From positions 81,182 to 145,181 of the forward strand of contig NZ_FXTD01000009.1 of the NCBI RefSeq assembly GCF_900182635.1: DNA of 64,000 bases, written 5' to 3'. Under the pieces are notes generated by a model that saw only the letters and a list, made by a program, of their open reading frames with translations, was not told the DNA's origin and did no database searches. Positions 33,143 through 41,356 of the stretch are shown here, piece by piece; position 1 is the first letter of the stretch, and each line of letters starts with the position of its first letter. The translations under genes were made by a program, and so were the position numbers. This DNA comes from Halorubrum cibi (GTDB lineage Archaea; Halobacteriota; Halobacteria; Halobacteriales; Haloferacaceae).

Positions 33143-34252
33143 ATGGGACTGGAAGCAGAGATAGAGGAACTCCGCGAGGAGATCGCCGAGACGCCCTACA
33201 ACAAGTCCACGGAGGCACACATCGGGCGGCTGAAGGCGAAGCTCGCGGAGAAAAAGGAGAAACTGGAGAACCAGTCCTCCGCCGGCGGCGGCCACGGCTA
33301 CGCCGTCGAGAAGCACGGCGACGCCACCGTCGCGCTCGTCGGGTTCCCGAGCGTGGGCAAATCCACGCTGATAAACGCCCTCACCAACGCCGACAGCGAG
33401 GTCGGCTCCTACGAGTTCACGACCCTCGACGTCAACCCCGGCATGCTGAAGTACCGCGGCGCGAACGTCCAGATACTCGACGTACCGGGGCTGATCGAGG
33501 GGGCCGCCGGCGGTCGCGGGGGCGGCAAGGAGGTGCTGTCGGTCGTCCGGACCGCGGATCTGGTCGTGTTCATGCTCTCCGTGTTCGAGATCGAACAGTA
33601 CGACCGGCTGAGCGAGGAGCTGTACGCCACCAACATCCGGATCGACGCGGAGCCGCCGAACATCAACATTCGGAAGACGCACAAGGACGGCATCGGGGTG
33701 ACGATGAGTGACGACGTGAGCCTCGCCGAGGACACCGTCAAGCAGGTGCTCCGCGAGTACGGCTACGTCAACGCCAAGGTGACGATCCCCCACGACCTCA
33801 CGATCGACGAGCTCGTCGATGCCGTGATGGACAACCGCGTCTACCTCCCCTCGATGGTCGCGGTCAACAAGGCGGACCTCATCGACAAGAGCTACCTTCC
33901 GACCGTCAAAGAGGAGCTTCGCGACCGCGGGCTCGACCCCGACGACGTGGTCTTCATCTCCGCGGAGGAGGAGCGCGGACTGGATGGGCTCAAAGAGCGG
34001 CTCTGGAAGGAGTTGGGACTCATTCGGATCTACATGGACAAGCCGGGGCGCGGCGTCGACTACGAGGAGCCGCTGATCCTTTTTTCGGGAGCTACCGTCG
34101 GCGACGCCTGCGAGAAGATCGGCGGCGAGTTCGACGAGCGCTTCAAGTTCGCGCGCGTGAGCGGCGAGAGCGCCAAACACGACGACCAGCAGGTCGGGAA
34201 GGGCCACGAGCTCGCCGACGAGGACGTGCTCCGGATCGTCGCCCGTAAGTAG
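33143..34252 (+). CDS. DRG-family GTP-binding protein
   Basis: Developmentally regulated GTP-binding protein of the Obg superfamily (369 residues), conserved in archaea and eukaryotes and linked to ribosomes and translation. An N-terminal helical hairpin (about 1-48) precedes the G domain: G1 'GFPSVGKST' (67-75), G3 'DVPGLIEG' (about 114-121), G4 'NKAD' (about 246-249). An S5D2L-like insertion follows G3 and a C-terminal TGS domain (about 295-369) ends the protein. The start is fixed by the TATA-like box. It is monocistronic, followed by repeat copy C. Confidence 0.95.
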   Translation: MGLEAEIEELREEIAETPYNKSTEAHIGRLKAKLAEKKEKLENQSSAGGGHGYAVEKHGDATVALVGFPSVGKSTLINALTNADSEVGSYEFTTLDVNPGMLKYRGANVQILDVPGLIEGAAGGRGGGKEVLSVVRTADLVVFMLSVFEIEQYDRLSEELYATNIRIDAEPPNINIRKTHKDGIGVTMSDDVSLAEDTVKQVLREYGYVNAKVTIPHDLTIDELVDAVMDNRVYLPSMVAVNKADLIDKSYLPTVKEELRDRGLDPDDVVFISAEEERGLDGLKERLWKELGLIRIYMDKPGRGVDYEEPLILFSGATVGDACEKIGGEFDERFKFARVSGESAKHDDQQVGKGHELADEDVLRIVARK

Positions 34253-34275
34253 CGAATAGACCGGATTCGTGTGTC

Positions 34276-34638
34276 GTTGCTGACGCGGTTTTAGCTTTCG
34301 GAGCCCCAGCCGCTGGACCGTCCAAATCGAGACACAGAGTCTCGGTGAACACCAGCAAAGCCCCAGTCGTGAGGACTCGGGGGCCTCGCTGCGCGCTTCA
34401 GTCGCTCACTTCGTTCGCTCCTTCCAGTGCTTACTTCGGCCGCCATCGCCCTCACGACTGCCCCTTTGAATCCCACCCCGCCCCGCGGCCCCGCACCTCA
34501 TGCCTCCCCAGCCTCGTCGCCGGACTACGTCCGGCTGCCAGAGGCGCGTAGCGCCTCGCTGCGACTCCCTTCGGTCGTCGCGTCCCTCGCGGGCCGGTCG
34601 CGGGCCGAAGGCCCGCTCCCGGGCGCGCCACCGCGACA
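34276..34638 (-). repeat. Copy C of the dispersed hairpin repeat
   Basis: The copy lies between the DRG and YchF-like genes and reads on the minus strand relative to copies A and B. Hairpin arms are CAAAG (34356-34360), CCC, CAGTCGTGAGG (34364-34374) and CCTCACGACTG (34450-34460), CCC, CTTTG (34464-34468). All inner pairs match. A second, decayed partial copy of the left flank (GTTGCTGACGCGG ... GAGCCCCAG) precedes it at 34276-34310. The right part carries GCCTCCCCAGCCTCG and a small hairpin GCGGGCCGAAGGCCCGC. It fills most of the 474-bp gap. Confidence 0.85.
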
Positions 34639-34726
34639 GAGAACCGAATCAGGTGTCGATGAGGACAGATGGGATCTCGAAGCGACCGACCGAAAGGCGC
34701 TTTTCACGCGGCCGCGACCCACGAGC

Positions 34727-35914
34727 ATGATCACGGTCGCTCTGGCGGGGAAGCCGAACGCGGGCAAGTCAACCTTCTTCACGGCCGCGACGATGGCCGA
34801 CGTCGACGTCGCCAACTACCCGTTCACGACGATCGACGCCAATCGCGGGGTCACCGCGGTCCGCACGGAGTGCCCCTGTCTCGACCGCGAGGAGCGCTGC
34901 GGAAACGAGCGCTGTCACGACGGCACGCGGTACGTCCCGGTCGAACTCCTCGACGTGGCCGGGCTCGTCCCCGGCGCACACGAGGGGAAGGGACTCGGCA
35001 ACAGGTTCCTCGACGAGCTGACGAACGCGGACGTGGTGTTGAACGTCGTCGACGCCTCGGGCGCGACGAACGCCGAGGGAGAACCCGTCGAGCCCGGCAG
35101 CCACGACCCGGTCGCCGAGGTGGACTTCATCGAGACGGAGATGGACCTCTGGCTCGCCGGCGTGATCGACGACAACTGGGAGGGGATAGAGCGGGGCTCG
35201 CGCGCGCCCGACTTCGACCTCGAGGCATCGCTCACCGAGATGCTGACCGGGGTGGGCGCGACCGAGGCCGACGTGGCGGCGGTCCTCCGGACGCTCGAGT
35301 ACCCCGCCGATCCGAAACGCTGGGACGACGCGGACCGCGAGGCGCTGGCCCGCGAGATCCGCCGCCGGACGAAGCCCATGGTCGTCGTCGCGAACAAGGC
35401 TGACGTCGCGCCGCCGGAGACCCTCGACCGCCTCCGCGAGGCGACCGACAAGCCCGTCGTCCCCGCGACCGCCGACGGTGAACTCGCGCTCCGCCGGGCC
35501 GCCGAGGCGGGCGTCGTCGCCTACGACCCCGGCGACCCCGACTTCGCGGTGACCGGCGACGTCTCCGACGAGCAGCGCGCCGCCCTCGAGTCGATCCGCG
35601 AGGTGATGGAGACACTCGGCGGAACCGGCGTCCAGTCCGCGCTGAACGCGGCCGTCTACGACCTGCTTGACCGGATCACGGTCTACCCGGTCCAGGACGC
35701 GAGCAAGTGGACCGACGGGACGGGAAACGTCCTCCCCGACGCCTTCCTCCTGCCCGACGGGGCCACGCCCCCCGATCTCGCGTACGCGGTCCACACCGAC
35801 ATCGGCGAGGGGTACCTCCACGCGGTCGACGCGCGGTCGAACCGCCGGATCGGCGAGGACCACGTCCTCTCGGAGGGGGACGTGGTGAAGATCGTCTCGA
35901 CCGCGGGGCCGTAG
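34727..35914 (+). CDS. YchF/OLA1-like P-loop NTPase
   Basis: A 395-residue TRAFAC-class NTPase of the HAS-less YchF/OLA1 type, usually an ATPase linked to ribosome and stress responses. G1 '[10 protein letters not shown]' lies at 7-16, G3 '[16 protein letters not shown]' at about 78-93 and 'NKAD' at about 226-229. A cysteine cluster (C49, C51, C58, C63) typical of archaeal members is inserted after the switch I region and could be a redox or metal site. The C-terminal TGS domain starts near 315. The start at 34727 leaves the repeat outside the gene. Convergent with the thermosome gene (34-nt gap). Confidence 0.9.
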   Translation: MITVALAGKPNAGKSTFFTAATMADVDVANYPFTTIDANRGVTAVRTECPCLDREERCGNERCHDGTRYVPVELLDVAGLVPGAHEGKGLGNRFLDELTNADVVLNVVDASGATNAEGEPVEPGSHDPVAEVDFIETEMDLWLAGVIDDNWEGIERGSRAPDFDLEASLTEMLTGVGATEADVAAVLRTLEYPADPKRWDDADREALAREIRRRTKPMVVVANKADVAPPETLDRLREATDKPVVPATADGELALRRAAEAGVVAYDPGDPDFAVTGDVSDEQRAALESIREVMETLGGTGVQSALNAAVYDLLDRITVYPVQDASKWTDGTGNVLPDAFLLPDGATPPDLAYAVHTDIGEGYLHAVDARSNRRIGEDHVLSEGDVVKIVSTAGP

Positions 35915-35948
35915 GGCTGAAAGGAACGCGACCGCTCGGTCTACCGGC

Positions 35949-37508
35949 CTACTCCGCGGAGATCACGTCGTCGATCCGGAGGAGCATCGTCGCCGCCTCG
36001 GTCGCCGAGTCGACGGCCTCGCGTTTCACCGCGGCGGGGTCGACGATCCCCGCCTCGAGGGGGTCGCCGACGCGGGCGGTCCGGCCGTCGGCGACGACGC
36101 CCGCCCGACCCTCGCGGTCGTGGGTCGCCCGCAGGTCGACGAGGGTGTCGATCGGGTCCGCCCCGGCGTTCTCCGCCAGCGTGCGGGGGAGGGCGTCGAC
36201 GGCGTCCGCGAACGCCTCGATCGCGAGCTGTTTGCGCCCCTCCACCGAGGCCGACGCTCTGCGGAGGTGCGCCGCGATGGCGACCTCGGTCGCGCCCGCG
36301 CCGGGGACGATCCCGCTCTCGCGGGCGGCGACGACGGCGTCGACCGCGTCGTTCACGGCGCGCTCGAGCTCGTCCACGACGTGCTCGGTCGAGCCGCGGA
36401 CGAGCAGGGTCACCGCCCGGCTCGCGTCGCCGCCGCGGACGAAGACGAGGTCGTCGTCGCCCTCGCTCTCGACCGCGATAGACTCCGCGTGGCCGAGGTC
36501 GTCGGTCTCGACGTCGTCGAGGGTCCCGAGCCGCTTCGCGCCCGTCACGCGGGCGACGTCGGTGGCGTCGGAGGACTTCACGCTCTCGAACGCCAGGATC
36601 CCGGCGTCGGCGAGGTATCCGGCCACGCGGTCGTCGATCTTCTTCCGGCAGACGAGGACGTCGACGCCGGCCTCGGAGAGGGCGTCCGCGTAGCCGCGTA
36701 GCTCGTCGTCCTCCGCTTTCAGCGCCGCGTTGAGTCCGTCGACGGAGGAGATCGTGTACTCCGCGTCGACGTCGCCCTGTCGAACCTCGAGTTTCGTCTC
36801 GAGGAGCGCCACCGAGGCGTCCTCGACCGTCCGGGGCATCCCGTCGTGGACGGGCTCCTCCTCGATGACGATCCCGTCGACGAGCTCCGTCGCCGACGAC
36901 GCCGCGCCGGTCCGGGGGTGGACGTGGACCGAGTCGCGGTCGATCCCGTCGTCGGCGACCCGATCGACCGCCTCGACGACGAGTTCGGCGAGATCGTGGG
37001 CGGCGGTGTCGCCGGTTCCCTTGCCGGTCATCGACGACTCCGCCACGGACGCGAGCAGGTCGTCCGCGTCGTCGACGTCGACCAGTTGCTCGTCGATCGC
37101 CTCGGCCGCCAGCCGGGCCGCCTCGGCGTACCCCTCGACGATCACGGTCGGATGGAGGTCGTCCTCGAGCAAGTCCTCGGCCCGCGAGAGCAGTTCGCCG
37201 AGGAGCACGGCCGCGGTGGTGGTCCCGTCGCCCACCGACTCCTCCTGGGACTCCGCGACCTCGACGATCATCTGGGCCGCGGGGTGGTCGATGTCCATCT
37301 GGTCGAGGATCGTCGCGCCGTCGTTCGTGACGACGACGGTGCCCGTCGAGTCGACGAGCATCTTGTCCATCCCGCGGGGTCCGAGCGTCGTGCGGACGGC
37401 CTCGGCGATCGCCTTCCCCGCGGCCACGTTGGACTCCTGGGCGGCGCGGCCGCGCGTTCGTTCGCTGTCCTCCGAGAGCACGTACAGGGGTTGAGTACGG
37501 GATGCCAT
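35949..37508 (-). CDS. Thermosome (group II chaperonin) subunit without GGM tail
   Basis: Subunit of the ATP-dependent group II chaperonin that folds cytoplasmic proteins (519 residues). The ATP site shows 'LGPRGMDKM' (42-50), 'NDGATIL' (62-68) and 'GDGTTT' (93-98), with the catalytic aspartate in '[10 protein letters not shown]' region near residue 395. The C-terminus ends 'DDVISAE' right after the equatorial domain, without the Gly/Met-rich tail found in the main haloarchaeal subunits. That suggests a minor or third paralogue. The ATG at 37508 is preferred over longer upstream frames because it gives the canonical N-terminus. Confidence 0.93.
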   Translation of the reverse strand: MASRTQPLYVLSEDSERTRGRAAQESNVAAGKAIAEAVRTTLGPRGMDKMLVDSTGTVVVTNDGATILDQMDIDHPAAQMIVEVAESQEESVGDGTTTAAVLLGELLSRAEDLLEDDLHPTVIVEGYAEAARLAAEAIDEQLVDVDDADDLLASVAESSMTGKGTGDTAAHDLAELVVEAVDRVADDGIDRDSVHVHPRTGAASSATELVDGIVIEEEPVHDGMPRTVEDASVALLETKLEVRQGDVDAEYTISSVDGLNAALKAEDDELRGYADALSEAGVDVLVCRKKIDDRVAGYLADAGILAFESVKSSDATDVARVTGAKRLGTLDDVETDDLGHAESIAVESEGDDDLVFVRGGDASRAVTLLVRGSTEHVVDELERAVNDAVDAVVAARESGIVPGAGATEVAIAAHLRRASASVEGRKQLAIEAFADAVDALPRTLAENAGADPIDTLVDLRATHDREGRAGVVADGRTARVGDPLEAGIVDPAAVKREAVDSATEAATMLLRIDDVISAE

Positions 37509-37655
37509 ACGTCGCGGATACTCGGTCAGCGGTTCTATATATACTCGTCGTTCCTGATCGACGGAGATCGCCCGAAGGGAACGGGTCGGGTGGAAAGGCG
37601 ACCGCGCCGACGTCGACCGACAGGCACATGCGATGCGCGTGGGATACTCACGCGA

Positions 37656-38486
37656 ATGCTGGGGTTGGAACACGACTTCCGGATCGTCGACACCCACGCC
37701 TCTCTCGACCCGGACGAGGCCTCCGTCGCCGCGCACGGTCGGGACATCACGCCGGAGCGTCTCGAGCGCGAGATGCACCAGGCGGGGATCGTCCGCGCGG
37801 TCGCGAGTCCCGGTCGCCGCGCCTCCGGACGGAGCTACCTCCGCGCCAACAACGCGGTCGCCCGGCTCTCCGTCGACCGTCCCTTCGTCGCGTTCGCCCG
37901 ACTCAACGGTCCCCGCGACGCCGGGAGCGGCCCCGTCTCCGCCGTCCGCAACCTCAGAGCCGAGCGCGACGACCACCACGCCCGCCCGGACGACGTCGAG
38001 CAGTACTCCTACGACGACCGGTTTCACGGGTTCACGCTCGTGCCGCCGTACGACGGACTGCCGAACGCGGACGTCCTCGAGCGGTTGGAGGCGGCCGACC
38101 TCCCCGTCATCGTCCACGGCGGGGAGCGCTTCCCGCCGGACGCGGTCGAACGCGAGCTGCTCGGCTACGACTTCCCGGTCGTGCTCGCCAGCTTCGGCGG
38201 CTACCCACTCGACACCGATCTGATGAACCGGACGCTCGACCTCTTGGAGGAACACGACCGGCTCTACGTCGACACGAGCGCCGTCCGCTACCGCGAGATC
38301 CTCGAACGCGGCGTGTTGGAACACCCCGACCGCGTCGTGTTCGGCTCCGGTGCGCCCCACGTCCACCCGAACGTCGGGGTGATGGAGGTGTTGACTCTCG
38401 ACGTCTCCGAGGACCTGATGCGGCGCGTCTTCGCGAAGAACCCGGTCAGGCTCGTCCCCGCGCTCGCCGAGGGCGCGGACGTCTGA
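37656..38486 (+). CDS. Amidohydrolase-family TIM-barrel protein
   Basis: A 276-residue protein of the amidohydrolase superfamily. 'VDTHASLDP' near residue 10-18 corresponds to the metal HxH region but only one histidine is retained (the first ligand is T). 'GFTLVPPYDG', 'PVIVHGGERF' with a histidine, 'VLASFGGYPL' and 'VVFGSGAPHVHPN' follow in the usual order, the last block giving barrel-end residues. Loss of typical ligands makes catalytic status uncertain. It is divergent from the thermosome gene, and the DUF371 gene follows 68 nt downstream. Confidence 0.75.
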   Translation: MLGLEHDFRIVDTHASLDPDEASVAAHGRDITPERLEREMHQAGIVRAVASPGRRASGRSYLRANNAVARLSVDRPFVAFARLNGPRDAGSGPVSAVRNLRAERDDHHARPDDVEQYSYDDRFHGFTLVPPYDGLPNADVLERLEAADLPVIVHGGERFPPDAVERELLGYDFPVVLASFGGYPLDTDLMNRTLDLLEEHDRLYVDTSAVRYREILERGVLEHPDRVVFGSGAPHVHPNVGVMEVLTLDVSEDLMRRVFAKNPVRLVPALAEGADV

Positions 38487-38554
38487 AGGGAGGGGCCGCA
38501 AGCGTCGAGGCCCGAAGCGACGATCACTTGTCGCGTCGTCGCCGACGGGCGGGC

Positions 38555-39037
38555 ATGAACGAGGACCCCGTCGACGACCACCCCGCCGGCGACCCGCGCG
38601 TCGAACACGTCGAGGTCGTCCGCGCGCGCGGCCACGAGAACGTCACCGCCGAGCACGCGAGCACCTTCGAGTTCACGACCGACGACTGGCTCACGCCCGC
38701 GGGCGACTGTATCCTCGGCGTCGCGGCCGACCGAACCCCGCGGGACTTCTCCGCGGCGTTCCGGGAGGCGTGTCAGGATCCGGACGCGACGATCGCGGCG
38801 ACGATCACGGTCGAGGCCGAGGATGGCGAGACGCACACGGAGACGATCGTCGGCCGGGGCGACCCCGGTCTCGCGCTCGTCGACGATCGGTCGATGGTCG
38901 GCCGGACGAGCGAGTACTCCGACGACGAGCGGACGATCTTGGTCGACGCCGACGCGGCCGCCGCCGACCTCGACCGCGACCTCGTGGCCGCGCTCGCCGA
39001 CGGCGCGGACGTGGAGTTGCGGCTCGAGGTTCGGTGA
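38555..39037 (+). CDS. DUF371 family protein
   Basis: A 160-residue archaeal protein of the DUF371 family. It shows the conserved order 'VEVVRARGHENVTAEHASTFEFTTDDWLTPAGDCILGVAAD', then 'SAAFREACQDPDATIAATI', then 'GRGDPGLALVDDRSMVGRTSEYSDDRT'-like residues. The fold appears alpha/beta and soluble. No function is established to my knowledge. It is probably in the same transcription unit as the preceding amidohydrolase-like gene. Confidence 0.83.
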   Translation: MNEDPVDDHPAGDPRVEHVEVVRARGHENVTAEHASTFEFTTDDWLTPAGDCILGVAADRTPRDFSAAFREACQDPDATIAATITVEAEDGETHTETIVGRGDPGLALVDDRSMVGRTSEYSDDERTILVDADAAAADLDRDLVAALADGADVELRLEVR

Positions 39038-39173
39038 GCGTCTGGTGCTCGCAACCTACTCACACGAATCAAGCCAAGTACCACGGACCCCTCGGAACGG
39101 CGGTCATGAACGGCGACACGGACTGGGAACGAGATATATCAGCGGAGTGAGAACTCAATAAGGGAGAATAAGA

Positions 39174-39287
39174 ATGAACATCAATCGATTCTGGACGACG
39201 GCCGGCGAGTTCGATCTGTCCAAGGTGCTGATCTGGGGTGGCCTGCTGGTGACACTGATCCCCGGCTTCTATCTGATCTTTGCGTAG
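39174..39287 (+). CDS. 37-residue single-helix membrane protein
   Basis: A very short gene: 'MNINRFWTTAGEFDLSKVLI' then 'WGGLLVTLIPGFYLIFA'. A polar N-terminus (1-15) leads to one hydrophobic helix (16-37) ending at the C-terminus, so it is a tail-anchored mini-protein. A Shine-Dalgarno-like GGGAG lies 10 nt before the ATG. It stands alone between the DUF371 gene and hicBA. Function unknown. Confidence 0.55.
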   Translation: MNINRFWTTAGEFDLSKVLIWGGLLVTLIPGFYLIFA

Positions 39288-39296
39288 CGACAGAAC

Positions 39297-39305
39297 GCTT
39301 ATTCC
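39297..39305 (+). promoter_or_regulatory. TATA-like box for hicBA
   Basis: GCTTATTCC is centred 27 nt before the ATG of hicB at 39328, as expected for a leaderless operon. Confidence 0.5.
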
Positions 39306-39327
39306 GTGGTAACTACTACTATCACCT

Positions 39328-39531
39328 ATGAGTACTGGCCGGGAGATCCGCCTGATCGAGGAGGACGAGGGCGGTTGGTCGGCGATCGACCAGGAGTTGA
39401 ACGTCGCCAGCCAAGGCGAGACGCGCGAGGAGGCGCTTGCGAACCTCGACGAGGCGATCGAACTGACGGAAGAAGCCCGTGAGGCGGATACGCCCGCGCC
39501 GGAACCGGACGCTCCCTGGTTCGAGGGATGA
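39328..39531 (+). CDS. hicB: HicB-like antitoxin
   Basis: A 67-residue partial RNase-H-fold protein of the HicB/UPF0150 family, the antitoxin of a type II toxin-antitoxin pair. The diagnostic segments are 'DEGGWSAIDQELNVASQGETREEALANLDEAI'. The short C-terminus lacks the ribbon-helix-helix or helix-turn-helix found in larger HicB proteins, so autoregulation may need HicA or another factor. It overlaps hicA by 4 nt and comes first, the reverse of the classical hicA-hicB order but common in archaea. Confidence 0.88.
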   Translation: MSTGREIRLIEEDEGGWSAIDQELNVASQGETREEALANLDEAIELTEEAREADTPAPEPDAPWFEG

Positions 39532-39779
39532 GCGGCCCGCCGCGAAATTTCTCCGGTCGAGAGATCGTCAACGTCCTCACCTCGGTCAACTACCGCAAGG
39601 ACCGCCAGCGCGGAAGCCACGCGATTCTGAAGTACACGAACTCCGACACCGGCGAGGTTCGAACCGTCACCGTCCCGCTTCATGACCGGGTGAAGATCGG
39701 AACGCTTCAGTCGATTGCCGAGCAGTGCGGCGCAGAGGACTTCGACGCGTGGTGCTACTGGATCGACGAGCATCGTTGA
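39528..39779 (+). CDS. hicA: HicA-like mRNA interferase toxin
   Basis: An 83-residue double-stranded RNA-binding-fold toxin that would cleave mRNAs independently of the ribosome. The family histidine is H31 in 'RQRGSHAILKY', and the following strand pattern 'TVTVPLHDRVKIGTLQSIAEQCG' is typical of HicA, with its lysine-containing 'IGTL' helix start. Overlap with hicB by 4 nt (ATGA) ensures coupled translation. The start codon is secure because of that overlap. It is longer than some HicA proteins by a short C-terminal 'DFDAWCYWIDEHR' extension. Confidence 0.9.
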   Translation: MSGPPRNFSGREIVNVLTSVNYRKDRQRGSHAILKYTNSDTGEVRTVTVPLHDRVKIGTLQSIAEQCGAEDFDAWCYWIDEHR

Positions 39780-39784
39780 TACAG

Positions 39785-39949
39785 TCACACGTCTACCTGT
39801 CCGGTTCTGACGGCTCGGATACTCGAACATCGCGACCAGTGCGGCGAGGCTGTCAATTCGGGACGCTGTTCGCGTTCTCCCTCGTCGATGGGGAGGCCGC
39901 AGAACTCACAGCAAACGGGATCGAGAAGCGTCTCCTCGGTTTCCGTCAT
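39785..39949 (-). CDS. Putative small zinc-finger protein, possibly degenerate
   Basis: A 54-codon frame convergent with hicA. It reads 'LLDPVCCEFCGLPIDEGERE' and later 'PHWSRCSS'. The CxxC plus H/C positions could form a treble-clef or zinc-ribbon finger, but the second CxxC expected for such small proteins is missing. It may be a decayed gene. No promoter is recognised. Confidence 0.35.
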   Translation of the reverse strand: MTETEETLLDPVCCEFCGLPIDEGEREQRPELTASPHWSRCSSIRAVRTGQVDV

Positions 39950-40117
39950 GCTGCGTTCCCCCATTCACGATCGCCCGACGGCGTCGACCCGCCTTCGGGG
40001 TCCGCAAGAACTATGTTTTCAGATGGGACATCGGCGACACCCGATTTTGCCGTTGATTCGCCGTAGAGAGTTTCTACTGTCTGTTTGAGAACAATCGGTA
40101 CGACGGAGGAATCGGGA

Positions 40118-40189
40118 TGGACTCGCGGGGATTTGAACCCCGGGCCTTCCCCGTGCCAGGGGGATGATCTACCACTGATCTACGAGCCC
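40118..40189 (-). tRNA. tRNA-Ala (GGC)
   Basis: A 72-nt tRNA on the minus strand. The acceptor strands GGGCTCG and CGAGTCC pair with the alanine-identity G3:U70 wobble, with discriminator A. The anticodon arm TCCCC-CTGGCAC-GGGGA gives GGC. The T-arm has GGTTCAAATCC. No CCA or intron is encoded. Confidence 0.95.
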
Positions 40190-40272
40190 TCGTACGCATC
40201 CACCAGTTCCCCGGTGCGTATATTAAGGCCTTCGACTCGGGGATCAGGGGGTCGAGCCGTGCCGGCGACGAC

Positions 40273-40818
40273 TCAGATCCGATCCGAGTCGACGTACACC
40301 TCGAGGTCGACGTCCCGAGTCGATCCTTCCAGATCCCGGACCGCCCGCTCGATCACTCGCTCGGCCTCCCCGCGAATGAGCGGGATCGCCTTCTTCAACA
40401 CCCAGTCGAACGAGACGAGCCGTGGGAGATCGAGTGCGTCCGGGCTCGCCGACCCCGGATCGAACTCGACCTCGAGAGCGACCTCGCATGTCGGCTCGTC
40501 GCTCTCGCCGGACTCCTCACCGTCGGCTCCCTCCCTCGGCGTCACCCGCCAGCAGCCGCCGGCGTCGATGTCCTTCGTGATCTCCCAGTCGATCCGCTCG
40601 GGCGGTTCGACGTCGGTCACCCTCGAGTGGGCGGTGTAGGTGAGTTTCCACCACGCGAAGGTGAGCGCGTAGCGGGTTCCGGGGCCGCCGTCGCCCGCGA
40701 GCGTCCGGACCTCACGGAGGTATTCGGAGTAGTGCGCGTATCCCTGAAAGTCCAGCAGGAACTCGTAGACGGCCTCCGGATCGGCGTACACCTCGGTGCG
40801 CACGACGAGTTCGTCCAC
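40273..40818 (-). CDS. SRPBCC (polyketide cyclase/START-like) family protein
   Basis: A 181-residue soluble protein of the START/Bet v1-like SRPBCC superfamily, which binds hydrophobic ligands in a helix-grip pocket. The N-terminal strand 'VVRTEVYADPEAVYEFLLDFQGYAHYSEYLREV' is the family hallmark, and the C-terminal long helix 'AERVIERAVRDLEG' closes the pocket. A TATA-like 'GTATTAAG' lies at about 40841-40848, 27 nt upstream. No operon partner. Ligand unknown. The 217 nt before repeat copy D hold no further gene that I can see. Confidence 0.85.
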   Translation of the reverse strand: MDELVVRTEVYADPEAVYEFLLDFQGYAHYSEYLREVRTLAGDGGPGTRYALTFAWWKLTYTAHSRVTDVEPPERIDWEITKDIDAGGCWRVTPREGADGEESGESDEPTCEVALEVEFDPGSASPDALDLPRLVSFDWVLKKAIPLIRGEAERVIERAVRDLEGSTRDVDLEVYVDSDRI

Positions 40819-41034
40819 GCGGGAGGGTTCTCCCGGCGCGTATTAAGCGGTCCGCCCTCGAAGTCGTTGGGCGGACGGGAGAACGGCCGGGGAGAGCACG
40901 ACGAAGGAGGGTGAGCGGACGAGGGCTTCGTTGATGTCCTTTCATAAATGTGACTTGAACTGAAACGGCCGTCATGTTTCGAGTGCTAGTAGAACGGGTG
41001 TTTCGTGAGTGATCGGATCGATGAGAACGGGACC

Positions 41035-41302
41035 GTTGCTGGCGCGGTGAACACGTCCAAAGCCCCAGCCGGCTCCAGTCGAGGGCCTCGCTGGGCTCCT
41101 CACTCACTTCGTTCGCTGCGGTGCTTGTGTCGGCCGTCTTCCCGGAGCCGGCTGCCCCTTTGAGTCCCACCCCGCACAGCACCGCAGCCTCACGCCTCCC
41201 CAGCCTCGCGGTTCGCTCCGCTCACCGCGTCCCTCGCGTTCCGGTCGCGGGCCGCCGGCCCGCTCCCGGGCGCGCCACCGCGATCGCTCGTTGCTTCGAC
41301 TG
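41035..41302 (-). repeat. Copy D of the dispersed hairpin repeat
   Basis: The copy lies just after the gltB stop. Hairpin arms are CAAAG (41058-41062), CCC, CAGCCGGCTCC (41066-41076) and GGAGCCGGCTG (41144-41154), CCC, CTTTG (41158-41162). All 11 inner pairs match although most bases differ from copies B and C. Left boundary GTTGCTGGCGCGGTGAAC and right features GCCTCCCCAGCCTCGCG, GCGGGCCGCCGGCCCGC and GCGCGCCACCGCGATCGCTC match the other copies. The 3'-flank of gltB up to 41356 holds no gene. Confidence 0.85.
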
Positions 41303-41356
41303 AGGAGTCCAACGGAGCCGGACGAGGAGAAGACAGAGGAGAGGACGCCCGCCGAC

